A stretch of 64,000 bases of DNA from NCBI GenBank assembly GCA_029582165.1, contig CM055877.1:20682355-20746354 (forward strand), written 5' to 3'. Below the pieces are notes generated by a model. That model did no database searches. It was not told where the DNA came from and was given only the letters and a program-made list of their open reading frames with translations. The position numbers and the translations under genes were made by a program. Shown here in pieces: positions 35,646-47,231 of the stretch. Positions within the stretch are counted from its first letter, which is position 1. The number at the start of each line of letters is the position of its first letter. The DNA comes from Portulaca oleracea (taxonomy: Eukaryota; Streptophyta; Magnoliopsida; Caryophyllales; Portulacaceae).

Positions 35646-37552
35646 ACACAACCTCCTTATTTTATCTTATAGTATTCATTCTCCATAATTTCCATCAACT
35701 TATCAAATAAGTTTCAACATTCGTAAGCATATGAGCACTGATTGCTAAATATGTTCGAGAGACTTCACTAATCTTCATGCATAGTTTTCTCCAAGATGCA
35801 TAAGGGAAGCTTTGAATTCGGTCCCATGGCCGAAGTCTTTAGGTACGAAGATAAATATCTTTAAATACTTTGATTCTAAGCCATATCATTCCCTCATTCA
35901 AACCTCCTCTAAAGTATGACACCTAAAATGGCAAGTATTACATGCCCTAACACGGAATGTCTAAGCATTTAGTGTCTATCAATCACCTTAAAACCTTTGG
36001 ATTCCTAGGTAAATTTCGGTAGAGTTTCCTCTGTAACATGGACTATCCCAAGTTATCGACTATACAAATTTACCCGCATAAGAACAATTTCCAATTCAAT
36101 CCATACCACAGAGCCTCAAGCTCAATTAATTTTCTATCCACAATAATCTTACCAACCATAATCCCAAATCATATCACAGTTTACTTCAAATTTTCTAATT
36201 TCTCCAAGAACCTCCTTATAAACCTACTCTGTAATATAGGCTATCCCAATTTTACAAGTACTTATTACAAACCTGCAAGGATATTTTAACTTCACTTGAC
36301 ACAAAAGGGGGCCATACACCCACTAATCACCAATCAATGAAACCCAAAAAATTTTGTCTACCGCAAAAAACTCAAAGTATTCATTCCTGCTTTCCCAATG
36401 CTCAGAATCTAGCTCCATGTTTGATTCCTTACTAGTGCGTGGATGTGAGTCATGGTGACGGTCCCTGAAGTTGGTCCCCAGAGTCTGAAATAAGCAGGCA
36501 GTGAGCTCATTTAGAGGGCAAAAAAGAGTAATAAGCAGTCAGTCAGCTCTAAGTGTTGGGTTGCAAATCTTGGAGTAAAAATGTCACATGCGTTTTGCCA
36601 TGGTCTTCTTATAAGAAAGCCTAAATATGAATAGGAACTCTACCTTGGTGTAGGGTGCATCAATAGTGTAAAGGTTTGGTACTCCCGAGAATGCCATCTA
36701 GCCAAATAAATGAACAGGTGAAATAAAATCTTCCACTAGTACAACCTAGTAATTGACTCCCACATTATGCTAACTAACTGTTACCAGTTCAAATTGGTGG
36801 GTTTTCTCTCAAAGGACCATCATCATTCATATTGACATTCATCATAATGACATAGACCCTTGACTAAAATCATAGTACTAAGCTTAATCCAATCAATCTT
36901 GTAAGGACCTTTAAAACAAGTACAACATTTCTTCATAAAACACAAGTCATACCTACACTACCGATAATGACCTCTTTAATTCCAAAACACATCGCAAGAG
37001 ATTCAGCTTATGGTACCCTTCGTAACTCAAATTATCGTGTGACTAAACTTGTACTACCTTCGTCCCATTTTATTTGTCCATCTACTTAATTTGAGAAAAC
37101 CAATGTGTATTAGGAATTGAGGTAAAAAGTTTGTAATTTACCCAAATTACCCCTACTTTAATTGAATAAAATAGTTGTTGGAATTGTAAAAAGTGATAAA
37201 TGAATCTATTAATTAGGGGTAGAAAAGCAATTACAGTTGTTGGAATTGTAAATGAGACAAATATTTTGGGACAAAGAAATTAGGTAAAAGGACAAATATT
37301 TTGGGATGGAGGTAGTAGATACCTTAAAAACTTTAATTCTAACCAGATTCTCGATCCTTATTCATCCTCTTTCTTAAAAACTCAAATTATGCAGACTCTA
37401 ATTAAAACCAACTCATTTTTCACCATATAAGTCATGAAATACACAATATTTGCATTCAACATGTGACCCTAACTTCCAATGCTTTCTTCATTTCTCAACT
37501 CCCTAGTATCTTACTATAACTCCCATGTTTCCCCTAAGGTAAGAACCTTTTT
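35646..37552 (-). mobile_element. Internal region B (non-coding)
   Basis: Matches internal region A, including the CAATC site where the Athila element sits in A (about 36092). It has a Stowaway MITE at 37054-37315 and a small direct duplication near 36480-36550 (AGCAGGCAGTGAGCTC / AGCAGTCAGTCAGCTC). No gag or pol. Confidence 0.65.
37054..37315. mobile_element. Stowaway-type MITE
   Basis: CTACCTTCGTCCCATTTTAT to GGGATGGAGGTAG, 262 bp, flanked by TA (37052-37053 and 37316-37317). The termini are the Tc1/mariner-type CTACCTCCGTCCC inverted repeat. The same site in region A (about 23690) reads CTTGTAGATACC and has no insertion. Confidence 0.92.
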
Positions 37553-37563
37553 CTCTGATACCA
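37553..37563 (-). other. Primer-binding site, tRNA-iMet type
   Basis: The minus strand reads TGGTATCAGAG, four bases inside the LTR, complementary to the initiator methionine tRNA 3' end. It confirms that LTR 37568-40764 is the 5' LTR of a minus-strand element. Confidence 0.85.
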
Positions 37564-37567
37564 CAAC

Positions 37568-40500
37568 TATAACACCCCCAGATTCATAATCATCGGATTA
37601 CAACTAAACCATTCATAACCCAAGGATTAGCGCAGCGGAAAACCAAATCCAGAGGCATTACCGTCGTCTACGTAGGTGGACAAGGCTTATCATACTATCA
37701 ACATAACCATACATACATCCTAAGCAAACTCAACTTCATTTCCAACCTTTAACATCTTAAACAACAATCCTAGATAAAACACAATTTAGACTATACATTC
37801 ATTCATCAAAATATAGTTAAAACCATCCCGTTTTCCATTAGGGAGAGATTCATCAATCACCATCCAAGCGGAAGAGTTCTTATTCTTGTTACCGAATGCC
37901 TACCTTAATTGGAAAAGAAACCTCAATTACTTGTCCGGACATGGGAGCTTGTTGCCCTTGGGGAAGCACTTCCTAAAACAAAAATAGAAAACTTCGCAAA
38001 TGAGTTGGTTAAACTCAGCACACACATAGTCGTACAATGTAACCTTTCATAGTTCATTTTAGTTCGCGCATTTTTAAAACAAAGCATAAAAACTTGAATA
38101 ACCAAGAAACAAAGTAAAATAAACATTATCGTCATAAACATCGTCATCGTCATCATCATCATCATCATAGACCTCAATATAGACCTCAATATAGACCTCA
38201 TTATAAACCTCATCATAGACGGTGACAAGGTCGCATGACAGATGCCCGTCGACATCGAAAGTACCTGAGTGCGATGTGCACCACATAACAAGAGACCTCA
38301 ACATTGAAAGAACAAAACCATAAACTTTACATGCATTAAACATCATGAAGTCATCAACATATGACAGCAGCATAAAACATCATCATAAAACATTCTTGGG
38401 AAAGGTAGGCAAATATGCGTACCTGAACACTTGAAGCTTAAACATCAACTTGGACCCGCACGGACTTGAATAAGTGGGCGCAACGACTTTTTGAGAAATT
38501 TTAAGAAAGAACGACAATCATGAATTAGAACCTAACTTGGATGAGAGTAATGAAGAATATCTTAGTAAAATCCTAGGATTACTTGATACTTAAACTTGCT
38601 TCCTAAGGCTCACTCGGAAGGCCATAACTTCTCCCACAAGCATCAAATGATTATGAATATGGATTTTCTGGAAAGCTAAGCTCATGTACTATAACCCTCT
38701 AGTGGATCATGAAGGTAAAAGACATGGTTAAGGAGGGTAAAAATCCCTAACACAGAAGGTTGTCAAGAACATACAAGAATGGATACCGGTTTTTCAGAAA
38801 ATCATAACTCGGGTTGTAGAAGGTTGTCAAGAACATACAAGAATGACATACTAAAACTTTCATGTTGATCATAAACTGATTTGGACATGGGAAAGGAACA
38901 AATTTAGGCCATGAACACAACAGAACCTCTAAAAACTCTGCGCAGAACCATGAGTATTGGTCGTGATTCGGTAGTCGATAACTTTCACTCCTGATGTCCT
39001 ATGAACAGGTAATAGACCATTCTGGAAAGCTTTATATACACTCCATAACGTTCATGTTAAACACTTAAACCAATAAGGTCTCCAACCAGCCTTAAAACAT
39101 GTATTTATCTACCTATCTCAAAAATCGTATAAAAGTTCATGTGTTTACACTTTTGGCCAGAACGAAACTCCGAGATTCAAAAAGCGGGTGTTAAATTACA
39201 CCTTAAGCTATCTGTTCAAACTTTAAATTGGGTCAAGAACACATTTTATACTCCTTGAAATTTCCATATTACAATCAGACCTGAAATTCACCCTTTATTT
39301 GATCTTGCATGCATCGTAAACTTTACTATTCAACTCTAATCTTCCCCAAATCAATTCCCAAGCATCATTACTTATTTTCCAGCACTAAACACACCCAAAA
39401 TTCTTCATTATTGACCACATTTCATACATGCAAACACAAGATCTCACCATATTTTAACCTTCCGAACATAATCCTACATGAACTCAACATTAAACATCAT
39501 AAGACTCACTATTTTGCTAATCTAATCTTAATCCATGTAAATGCATCTGTAATTATCCCTAAAACTTACACTCTCACAGTGAATTCATCTACCAAAACAT
39601 CAAGCATAAAAAAATCTCAACAATCAACATCAACGAAGTCATACTCATCCAATCTTAATCAATTCTTTATGAGACATTTCATCGAACACTTTATGTGCAT
39701 CATAATACACTAAAAATTCATCTCTATTTCACAACATTAGTAACCAAAACTCATTATAAACAACTCTAAGTGTACTTTCAGTTTTGGGACAAAAATTAAA
39801 TAACCAACCATAATCCTAAAACTCTTTAATTATACTTAAGTTGAACATGCATGTAAACTAATCCTTCATCCATCTACAATCCACCAAAGGACCACCCAAA
39901 TTCCATACATCTATCACTCTAACCCAATTCAATTCTAAACCAAATCATCATCAATTCAACCCACAACAACAAACTTGGTTTAATACATTTTGAAAGACAA
40001 GAGACAACACAAATTAACCCAATACTTGAGGGAAAACAAATTTGGAACAAGAGTTAGGAGATTGTACCTTCAAGAGTGTACAAATGGGCAAGAGGGAGCA
40101 AGGGAGGAAGAGGGGGCTGACATGGGGCCTCCGGGGTGGTCGCTGGTGCCTCCCGTCGACGGTGGTTGCCAGGAAATGTCACCGGCTTCTCATAGCGTCG
40201 ACCGGCGTCTGGCAGAAACATTAGGGACGGCAGGCAGAAGACAGGCATAGGAACGACAGATAGCAGGCAAGGGAGAGAGAGATTCTTGAGTGTTTAAAAG
40301 AATCTAAATTTTTAATAAAAGGAATGGAAGATTATACTATAAACCCTCCTACTTATAAGAATAGGGCCTTACTTCCTTCAAGAGTATTGGCTGTCAAAGA
40401 GAGAAAATAAACCAGGCCTAATCACTTATTAGTTCCTCCTTTTAACACGATACTATTAAAATTCCATGAAACTAATCTAAAAGAAATTCCAATAATCACC

Positions 40501-40764
40501 CTTTCATCAGTACTCATGTCTCGAATATTAATAAATCCGAGTAAACTCGAATGAGAAATTGTCAGACAAAAGATCTTAATATGAAGGATCGGTAATACTA
40601 TTTGAGAGGTATCTACCACAGTTACTACACTGGAGAATCGATGGTCATTACACTTTTCAAGTCCTGCAAAACACACAACAATTAAAGAATTTAAAAAGTG
40701 TGAATTAATTTAATTATGTTTGATTAGCAAAATTAATTATCCTGGATTAGGGTGGGTTGTTACA
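37568..40764 (-). mobile_element. Tekay-like LTR, fourth copy (5' LTR of internal part B)
   Basis: 3197 bp, TATAACACCCCCAG to GGGTTGTTACA, and the most complete copy. The right flank is Helitron-type DNA that continues from 1408. An ATC microsatellite (38140-38168) and a 14-bp tandem repeat follow each other. A transcript leader with CTCTCTCTC lies at about 40255-40290 on the minus strand. Confidence 0.8.
38166..38220. repeat. Short tandem repeat, ATAGACCTCAAT type
   Basis: Four or so copies of a 12-14-bp unit (ATAGACCTCAAT, ATAGACCTCATT, ATAAACCTCATC). The other LTR copies have only one or two, so this is a local expansion. Confidence 0.8.
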
Positions 40765-41693
40765 ATAATACTCTTATTTAATTATCTTATTGTAAATCAA
40801 AGTGTAGGAAAATAAAAAAAAATAACAGGTATATTATCTTATATGTTCACGTCTAATTGCTTAAACACCCATAAAACTATCATAATATCCAAATAAAGCA
40901 TCTCATTGAACATCTAACATTGACTTTCAATAAACCCCCATTACTCCACTAATTGACCAATTCTAATAAAATCCCTAAACTCTAAGTTATTTTATTAAGC
41001 AAAACACTTTCACATAATTGCTAATTAACGTGACACTATCACGTCTGAAAAATTAGAGTTAAAGATTGGAAACACTTCATGATGCAAACTATTTTAATTC
41101 ATTCGTCACATTTTCACACCTTCTCTCTGTCCACTTCAATTCATTCGGTCTTACAAAACACCACAATATTTGTGTATGGCGATCTTCTATAGTACATTTT
41201 TTTCTAGTCTACTTTATTTACTCATTTATTTTTGTTTGTTACTGAATTTCTATATCCAGTTATTGACGAGTTAGAAACGTTTAGGAATCGCGATTTTTAC
41301 GTTATTTTATCCTAATTTTTTAAATTATCATATTTATCTTTTGTTTATTTATGTATTCTTATACTTTATTTGTCAAAGAGTTGTCATGATTTATATCTAA
41401 CTTTTATACATTTCAACTAAATTTTGAGGGTCACTTCTCATTTATAACCAACTTTTTTTGTTTTATTTGAGCTGTTTTAGTTATCTAACAGTTTATACAA
41501 ACACAATTATTCAAAAAAAAAAAATCTTTGTTTTCCTTCCTTTTTAAAAAGAGAAAACGATTGGTTAACTTCATCACATCAATTCTCACTCTCCTACACA
41601 ATTAGTTACTCATGGGTATAACTCTTGCCATTCTAGAACAATTCTAAGCCATTTTTTAATACACACTTGTGAATTGCTCGGGGTTAAGACTAG
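40765..41693 (+). mobile_element. Helitron-type element copy 1, right part
   Basis: Matches 42197-43125. It ends ...GCTCGGGGTTAAGACTAG followed by T: a short decayed hairpin and CTAG, the terminus expected of plant Helitrons (CTRR with T after it). Non-coding. Confidence 0.7.
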
Positions 41694-43125
41694 TCAATAT
41701 AATACGAATTGTAAAGTCTGTGGGCCCCATAGAATCGGTCAACAAGATTAAAAGTTGAAATGTGAACCAATCATATTTAAGATAATTCTTTTCTATTTTT
41801 ATTTTATTTATGGAAATTCAATTTTTTTTGTTTATTTGAGATAATTTCCCAAATTCTCTTTATTAATTTTTTTTTATTACCACACTATTCTGTTTAACAT
41901 GCGATTTCCAATTTTAAGATCAACAAAAAATTTGAATTTCATATATCACACAATTCACAAAATGCCAAAATTTTGAACTTACCATATAACTGCAAAAATG
42001 TATACATTTACGATACCCAACATTATTTCAGATTAAATGGTAAACAACCAAGAACAACATATTTTGTATATACGAAATCACACTACAATCTTCAAAAACC
42101 CTATCATACGCCTATATATCATGTATATAGCCACTCCTATTTACAAATTTCATTGCTATTGGTATTTAATTGTGTAGCAGAGGAAGAAGCATACTATAAT
42201 AATACTCTTATTTAATTATTTTAGTACAGATCAAAGTGTAGGAAAATTAAAAAAAACAATTATATTATCTACTATGTTTACGTTCAATTGCTTAGCCACC
42301 TATAAAACAATCATAATATCCAAATAAAGCATCACATTGGACATCTAACACTGACATTCAATAAACCCCATTATTCGACGTACTAATTGACCAATTCTAA
42401 TAAAACCTTAAAATCTACGTTATTTTACAAACATTCACATAATTGCTAAACCTGATACTATCACGTCTAAAAAATTAGAGTTAAAGATTGGAAATACTTC
42501 ATGATGCAAACTATTTTAATTCATTCGTTAGCATTTTCACTTTTCTCTTTTCACTTCAATTTATTCGGCCATACAAAACACAACAATATTTGTGCGTGAA
42601 GATCTTCCATATTACATATTTTTTCTAGCTTACTTTTGTTTACTCATATATTAATTTATTTTTGTTTAACATAGAATTATTGTGACCTATATCCAGTTAT
42701 TCACGCGTTGGAAACGGTCGGATTCGCTGTTTTTACATTATTTTATCCTAATTTTCTTTAATTATCATATTTATCTTTTGTTTATTTATGTATTCATATA
42801 CTTTATTTGTCACAGAGTTGTCCTGATTTATATCTAACTTTTATACATTTCAACCAAATTTTCAGGGTCACTTCTCATTTGTAAGCAATTTTTTTGGTTT
42901 TTATTTGAGCTTTTTTTGTTATCTAACAGTTTATGCAAACTCAATCATTCAAAAAAAATCTTAGTTTTCTTTCCTTTTTTAAAAAAGAAAATTATTGGTT
43001 AACTTCGTCACATTAATTCTCGCGCTCCTACACAATTAACCACTCATTGGTATAACTCTCGTCATTCTAGAACAATCCTAAGCCATTTTTTAATACACCC
43101 ATGCATCGCTAGGGTTTAAGACTAG
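41694..43125 (+). mobile_element. Helitron-type element copy 2 (complete)
   Basis: About 1.43 kb. It begins right after the CTAG of copy 1 (TCAATATAATACG) and ends CCCATGCATCGCTAGGGTTT then AAGACTAG. The GC-containing hairpin near the end (43098-43115) and CTAG|T fit Helitron 3' ends. There is no Rep/helicase frame, so it is non-autonomous. The short frame at 41973-42215 also occurs, altered, in copy 1 and is not a credible gene. Confidence 0.75.
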
Positions 43126-43250
43126 TATTATTAATACGAAAGTTTGTGGGCCCCACAAAATGGAGAAAGGAGAGTAATTGTAGGAACCTAAAACAATAAG
43201 AAATAAGATAAATATCTAATTTAATTATTTAGTTATAGATTTTCAATAAA
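43126..43250 (+). mobile_element. Helitron-type element copy 3, 5' fragment
   Basis: TATTATTAATACGAAAGTTTGTGGGCCCCAC abuts the end of copy 2 head-to-tail, giving three elements in series. It is cut off at about 43250 by an inverted end. Confidence 0.65.
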
Positions 43251-43253
43251 CAA

Positions 43254-43330
43254 ACTAGTCTCTAGTATCCCTTGCGATGCACGTGTAAATTTTCAATAAC
43301 TTTGCGTTATTTATTTTCTAGAGTAATTTT
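43254..43330 (-). mobile_element. Inverted Helitron-type 3' end
   Basis: ACTAGTCTCTAGTATCCC then TTGCGATGCACG is the reverse complement of a Helitron 3' end (CGTGCATCGCAAGGG... CTAGT). Its body would extend to the right into the AT-rich region but cannot be delimited. Confidence 0.6.
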
Positions 43331-44409
43331 ATACTAACTATTGACCCAATCTAATAAAAAAACTTTTTTATGGAATAAACTATCATTTGATTTTATTTTA
43401 TTTCATAACCATGAAAATTATGGATAAATACATTAATTTTATTTTTCTTCGTAAGAAGGATGTTTGTTTTTTGAAAAAATTGTTACGGCAACAACAATGG
43501 GACAATTCTATTTTCTCATTATTTTTCATTTTATATTTATGGCTTTTAACCTCTTTTTAAACTTTTTAATCTATATTATTCCAATTTCTAATTCTTTTTT
43601 AAATTTGGTAACTTACATATAATTGAATTGTTTTAATTGTTAAAAATATATATAGTACATCTCAATAAAAATTTTATTTTCTAAGATAGTTATTAAAAGA
43701 AATAGGAAACAATAGTGCACTTTTTCATGAAAATTGTGTTTTAATATCTATTATTATATTTAATTTCTAACTGGTCACAATATTATAAAATAAATTGATG
43801 AAAGGAAATGTAAAAATTGTTATAGTGACTATCAGTTATCCCATTGAGAATAAGATTTTTTTAAAAAAACAAAAAGTGGTTTACAACTTGTTTAGCTTGA
43901 CAGGTGGCCTCTGTGTCACAGTCTGTGTCCCACAATTCTGTGCAAATAGAATGATTGTTTCTTCTTCGTTTATGAGAAAATTTAAAATGTTCTAATTGTC
44001 TATGTATTAAATATTCGTAACTTATGTATTACATTAGGTATTTCATATTCATTTTCATTTTTGTTACTATTATATTTATGAATGACTAATAAATTATGTA
44101 GGTTTGGAATTTGCTTTGGAAATCACCAAACCTTCTAAAGTATTTCTTTAAGGTTTAGATTTTTCTTAGGTGCTTGTCTTTTAATATAATTCATAGATAA
44201 TAGATTATGAAAATTACCTTTTGACACATAAAATAAAAAAATAATCTATATAATTATAATAGCAAAGTTTTTGTGTCTCATTAAATGATGAAATTAGTGT
44301 AATTTTAGATTCCACAACCGATAAAAAAAAAAGATAATTCAAACTTTTTCCTCAATTTAGCTTTATTTAAGAACTAATTTTCCTTTTAAAAATATTGTTA
44401 TAGTAACAA
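43331..44409. other. AT-rich intergenic DNA
   Basis: No coding similarity. The 66-codon frame at 43795-43995 has no recognisable motif. From about 44215 the DNA resembles the second half of the repeat units to the right (AATCTATATAATTATAATAG, GATTCCACAACC). Confidence 0.5.
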
Positions 44410-44514
44410 TAATCTATACATATTAATAGGAAAGTTTATGGGCCCTGCAAAATGCATAAAGGAGAGTAATTGTAGGAGAATAAACCAATAAGAAATAAGT
44501 TAAAGGGGTTTTGG

Positions 44515-45037
44515 CTCAAAATAATCCAAAGTAGGAGGCCATTGGCTAAAAATAATCCAAACTCACTTTTTGGCTAAAAATAATCCAAACTTTTAACCTA
44601 TTTACTCAGACTTAACCGAAATTCATTTCTAGCGTCGGAATGCTTACTGGGCAGCCTCAGCCCGTGTTTCTTTAATTGATTTTGGTTTTGAATTTTTTTT
44701 CTTAAGCTTATGTAGACCCCAACTCACTTAAACTTATAATGACATGGCAATGTATTAAAAATAATACTTTAACATGATAAATTTAGTCTTCCGACCCCAA
44801 AACTTTAAAATTTGACACAACCCTAATTGTTTGCCTTTTTTTCTAATTCCACTTAGTCTTCTCTTTTCTTCTTCGTTATCTTCTGTAGACCCGAGTCAAC
44901 ATTCCTAAGCCGGAAATTGATTTCGGTTTAATCCGAGTAAATATGTTGAAAGTTTGGACTATTTTCATCCAAAAAGTGAGTTTGGATTAGTTTCAACCAA
45001 TGACCCTCGACTTCTGATTATTTTGAGCCAAAAACTC
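44515..45037. mobile_element. Mutator-like MITE inside the first tandem unit
   Basis: The arms of about 130 bp are inverted repeats: GGGGTTTTGGCTCAAAATAA at the left and TTATTTTGAGCCAAAAACTC at the right. The flanks TAAGTTAAA (44506-44514) and TATGATAAA (45038-45046) match at 7 of 9 positions, a plausible 9-bp duplication. Neighbouring units show the empty site (AAATATGATAAATATTTG). No coding frame. Confidence 0.75.
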
Positions 45038-45280
45038 TATGATAAATATCTAATTTAATTATTTTGTTTAAGATTTTCAAAAAACAAATTATCAAAATTG
45101 CCTTTTGACACACAAATAAAAAAATTAATCTATATAATTATAATTGCAAAGTTCATGTGTCCCATTAAATGGTGGAAAGGGATTTATTTTAGATTCCACA
45201 ACCTATCAAAAAAAATATTCTTGCTTTTTCTTCAATTTAGGTTTATTTAAGAATTAATTTCCTTTTTAAAAATATTATTA

Positions 45281-45374
45281 CAACAACAACAATAACAACA
45301 ACAACAACTACTACAACAAAAACAACAAAAACAACAACAACAACAATAACAACAACAACAACAACAACAACAAC

Positions 45375-45413
<39 letters not shown>
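45281..45413. repeat. Microsatellite (CAA)n then (AAT)n, first
   Basis: About 130 bp of CAACAA followed by AATAAT, the longest of three such tracts. The others are 45741-45793 and 46120-46207. Confidence 0.95.
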
Positions 45414-45416
<3 letters not shown>

Positions 45417-45740
45417 CTATGTCTATATATTATTAATTATTAGGAATGTTTGTCGACCCTGAAAAATGGAGATAACAGAGTAATTGTAGGACCCTATGCT
45501 AATAAGAAATATGATAAATATTTGATTTAATTATTTTGTTAATATTTTTCAATAAACAATTATTAAAATTGTCTTTCTGACACACAAATACTATATAATT
45601 ATAATAGCAAAGTTTGTGTGTCCCATTAAATGGTGGAATGAGAGTAATTTTAGATTCCACAACCGATAAAAAAAAAAGATAATACTAACTTTTTCCTCAA
45701 TTTTGGTTTATTTAAAAATTATTTTCCCTTTTAAAAATAT

Positions 45741-45793
45741 TACAACAACAACAACAACAACAAAAATAATAATAATAATAATAATATTAATAA
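45741..45793. repeat. Microsatellite (CAA)n then (AAT)n, second
   Basis: Short version, at the end of the second unit. Confidence 0.95.
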
Positions 45794-46119
45794 TAATCTA
45801 TGTCTATATATTATTAATTATTAGGAAGGTTTGTCGGCCCCGCAAAATGGAGAAAGCAGAGTAATTGTAGGACCCTATGCTTATAAGGAATATGATAAAT
45901 ATTTGATTTAATTATTTTGTTAAGATTTTTCAATAAAAAATTATTAAAATTGTCATTCTGACACACAAATACTATATAATTATAATAGCAAAGTTTGTAT
46001 GTCCCATTAAATGGTGGAAGGAGAGTAATTTTAGATTCCACAACCGATAAAAAAAAAAGATAATACCAACTATTTCCTCAATTTAGGTTTATTTAAGAAT
46101 TATTTTCCCTTTTAAAAAT

Positions 46120-46122
46120 ATT

Positions 46123-46178
<56 letters not shown>

Positions 46179-46207
46179 AATAATAATAATAATGATAACA
46201 ATAAGAA
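46120..46207. repeat. Microsatellite (CAA)n then (AAT)n, third
   Basis: About 22 CAA repeats and then AAT/AAC/AAG triplets. The CAA part is longer and the AAT part shorter than in the first. Confidence 0.95.
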
Positions 46208-46643
46208 TAATCTTATATAATTATAATAGAAAAATTTATGGGACCCATCGACTGGTGGGAACATAACAATTTTATGTTCCGCAATGAATTAAAAAAGATA
46301 ATTCTAATTTTTCTCTATTTTAGTTTATTAATCAAATACCTAAACCATTGTAATTAAAATCTTCCAAAATTGAAATCCTTGTCCAGTATAATTGAATTGT
46401 AGTTTTCTCATTGGTATGACATATGACTCCTAATTACACAAAGACTAATTCATGGACTTTCACCTATTAGAGCATTGATTAATATGTGATACACCATGTA
46501 ATACCTATATATATCTACCAAAGTGCTAAAATTTCCAAAATAAATTCATCAATAATTATTATAAAGGTCAATGTAAATTTGTCAATGATTATATGGGAAC
46601 TAAAATCTTTGATCCCATTATAAAATCTTTGATCCCATTGATC
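46208..46643. other. AT-rich DNA, end of the tandem array
   Basis: Starts like a unit (AATCTTATATAATTATAATAG, TTTATGGGACCC) and then diverges. TAAAATCTTTGATCCCATT is present twice in a row near 46600-46640. Nothing else recognised. Confidence 0.5.
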
Positions 46644-47231
46644 GAGATTGGTTTCGAAGAACTTAGGTCACGAAAAGTTATATAGGAATCTGCCCTAGTG
46701 TCACCCCTTCATCAACGACATAGGCTCCCTTGGCTATGCACTTTTGACTGAAGTGATCAAGGTTGATGAAGAAAAGGTCCAAGCTATCAAGGAGTGGCCT
46801 ACTCTAATTAGTACTCATGGTGGTCGAAACTTCCCCGGCTTGGTGTCTTTCTATAGGAGGTTTGTGAAGAATTTCAGTACTATGTTATCTCCTATGACCG
46901 AGCTATGGAAATCCAAGGAGTCTTCATCGACTTAAGCTGACCAATCAGCGTTTGACATCATCAAGGAGAAACTCTACACCACACCTCTCCTAACCCTACT
47001 TAGCTTTGACAAGAAGTTTGAGGGTGAGTGTGATGCTTATGGAGTTGGTATTGGAGCTGTTCCATCTCAAGAGGGTCGTCCCTTAGCTGATGGAGATTCA
47101 CCTAGCCTTAGTTCCACTTTTTGGGATCCTAGATTCATGGAAGATAATGGAGGCCTGCCCCGCTCAACCAATAAGAAGATCTCATTCCTTCAATCAAGTT
47201 TGAGGACAAACTTTTTCCAACAAGGTGGGAA
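46644..47231 (+). pseudogene. Chromovirus pol remnant (RT end, RNase H start, 3' tail)
   Basis: VDEEKVQAIKEWPT, then GLVSFYRRFVKNFS (RT connection), a stop at 46933-46935, then [16 protein letters not shown] and [15 protein letters not shown] (start of RNase H, catalytic Asp in CDA). After about 47090 the frame jumps to [14 protein letters not shown], the usual last residues before the polypurine tract in this group. The rest of RNase H and all of integrase are missing. It belongs to the copy left of the next LTR, whose 5' part is absent. Confidence 0.8.
47217..47231 (+). other. Polypurine tract before LTR 1
   Basis: CAACAAGGTGGGAA before TGATGTA. The second copy at 49466-49479 reads CAACAAGGGGGGAA. 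Confidence 0.6.

Larger units (their letters stand above)
1409..40764 (-). mobile_element. Composite tandem chromovirus (Tekay/Del-like) complex with nested elements
   Basis: Four related LTR copies (1409-4616, 23947-26430, 32474-35499, 37568-40764) and two short internal regions lie in one orientation. The outer LTRs abut ATAGT (1404-1408) and ATAAT (40765-40769), a plausible 5-bp target duplication with one change, in a Helitron-like sequence whose undisturbed copy lies at 41694-43125. The internal parts carry a PBS for tRNA-iMet, a chromodomain-type integrase tail and a polypurine tract. Nested inside are an Athila element (5316-22736), a second Athila-like element (26431-32473) and a Stowaway MITE. 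Unequal exchange between LTRs, or two neighbouring insertions, could give this order. Confidence 0.7.
44410..46210 (+). repeat. Tandem Helitron-derived units with (CAA)n(TAA)n ends
   Basis: Units start at AATCTAT near 44410, 45414 and 45794, with a partial one at 46208. Each contains a GTTTGTGGGCCCC-like start, TGGAGAAAGCAGAGTAATTG, a GACACACAAATA block, GATTCCACAACCGATAAAAA and AAAAATATTACAAC, then runs into (CAA)n(TAA)n. Unit length is about 380-414 bp, plus a 523-bp insertion in the first. Confidence 0.75.

Noticed and set aside
37923..38373. A repeat protein encoded by the ATAGACCTCAAT expansion
   Set aside because: The frame exists only because of a local tandem expansion in one LTR copy. 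The other three copies do not keep it.
45281..46207. CRISPR-like or regulatory array
   Set aside because: The repeats are simple CAA/TAA microsatellites at the ends of Helitron-derived units in a plant genome.
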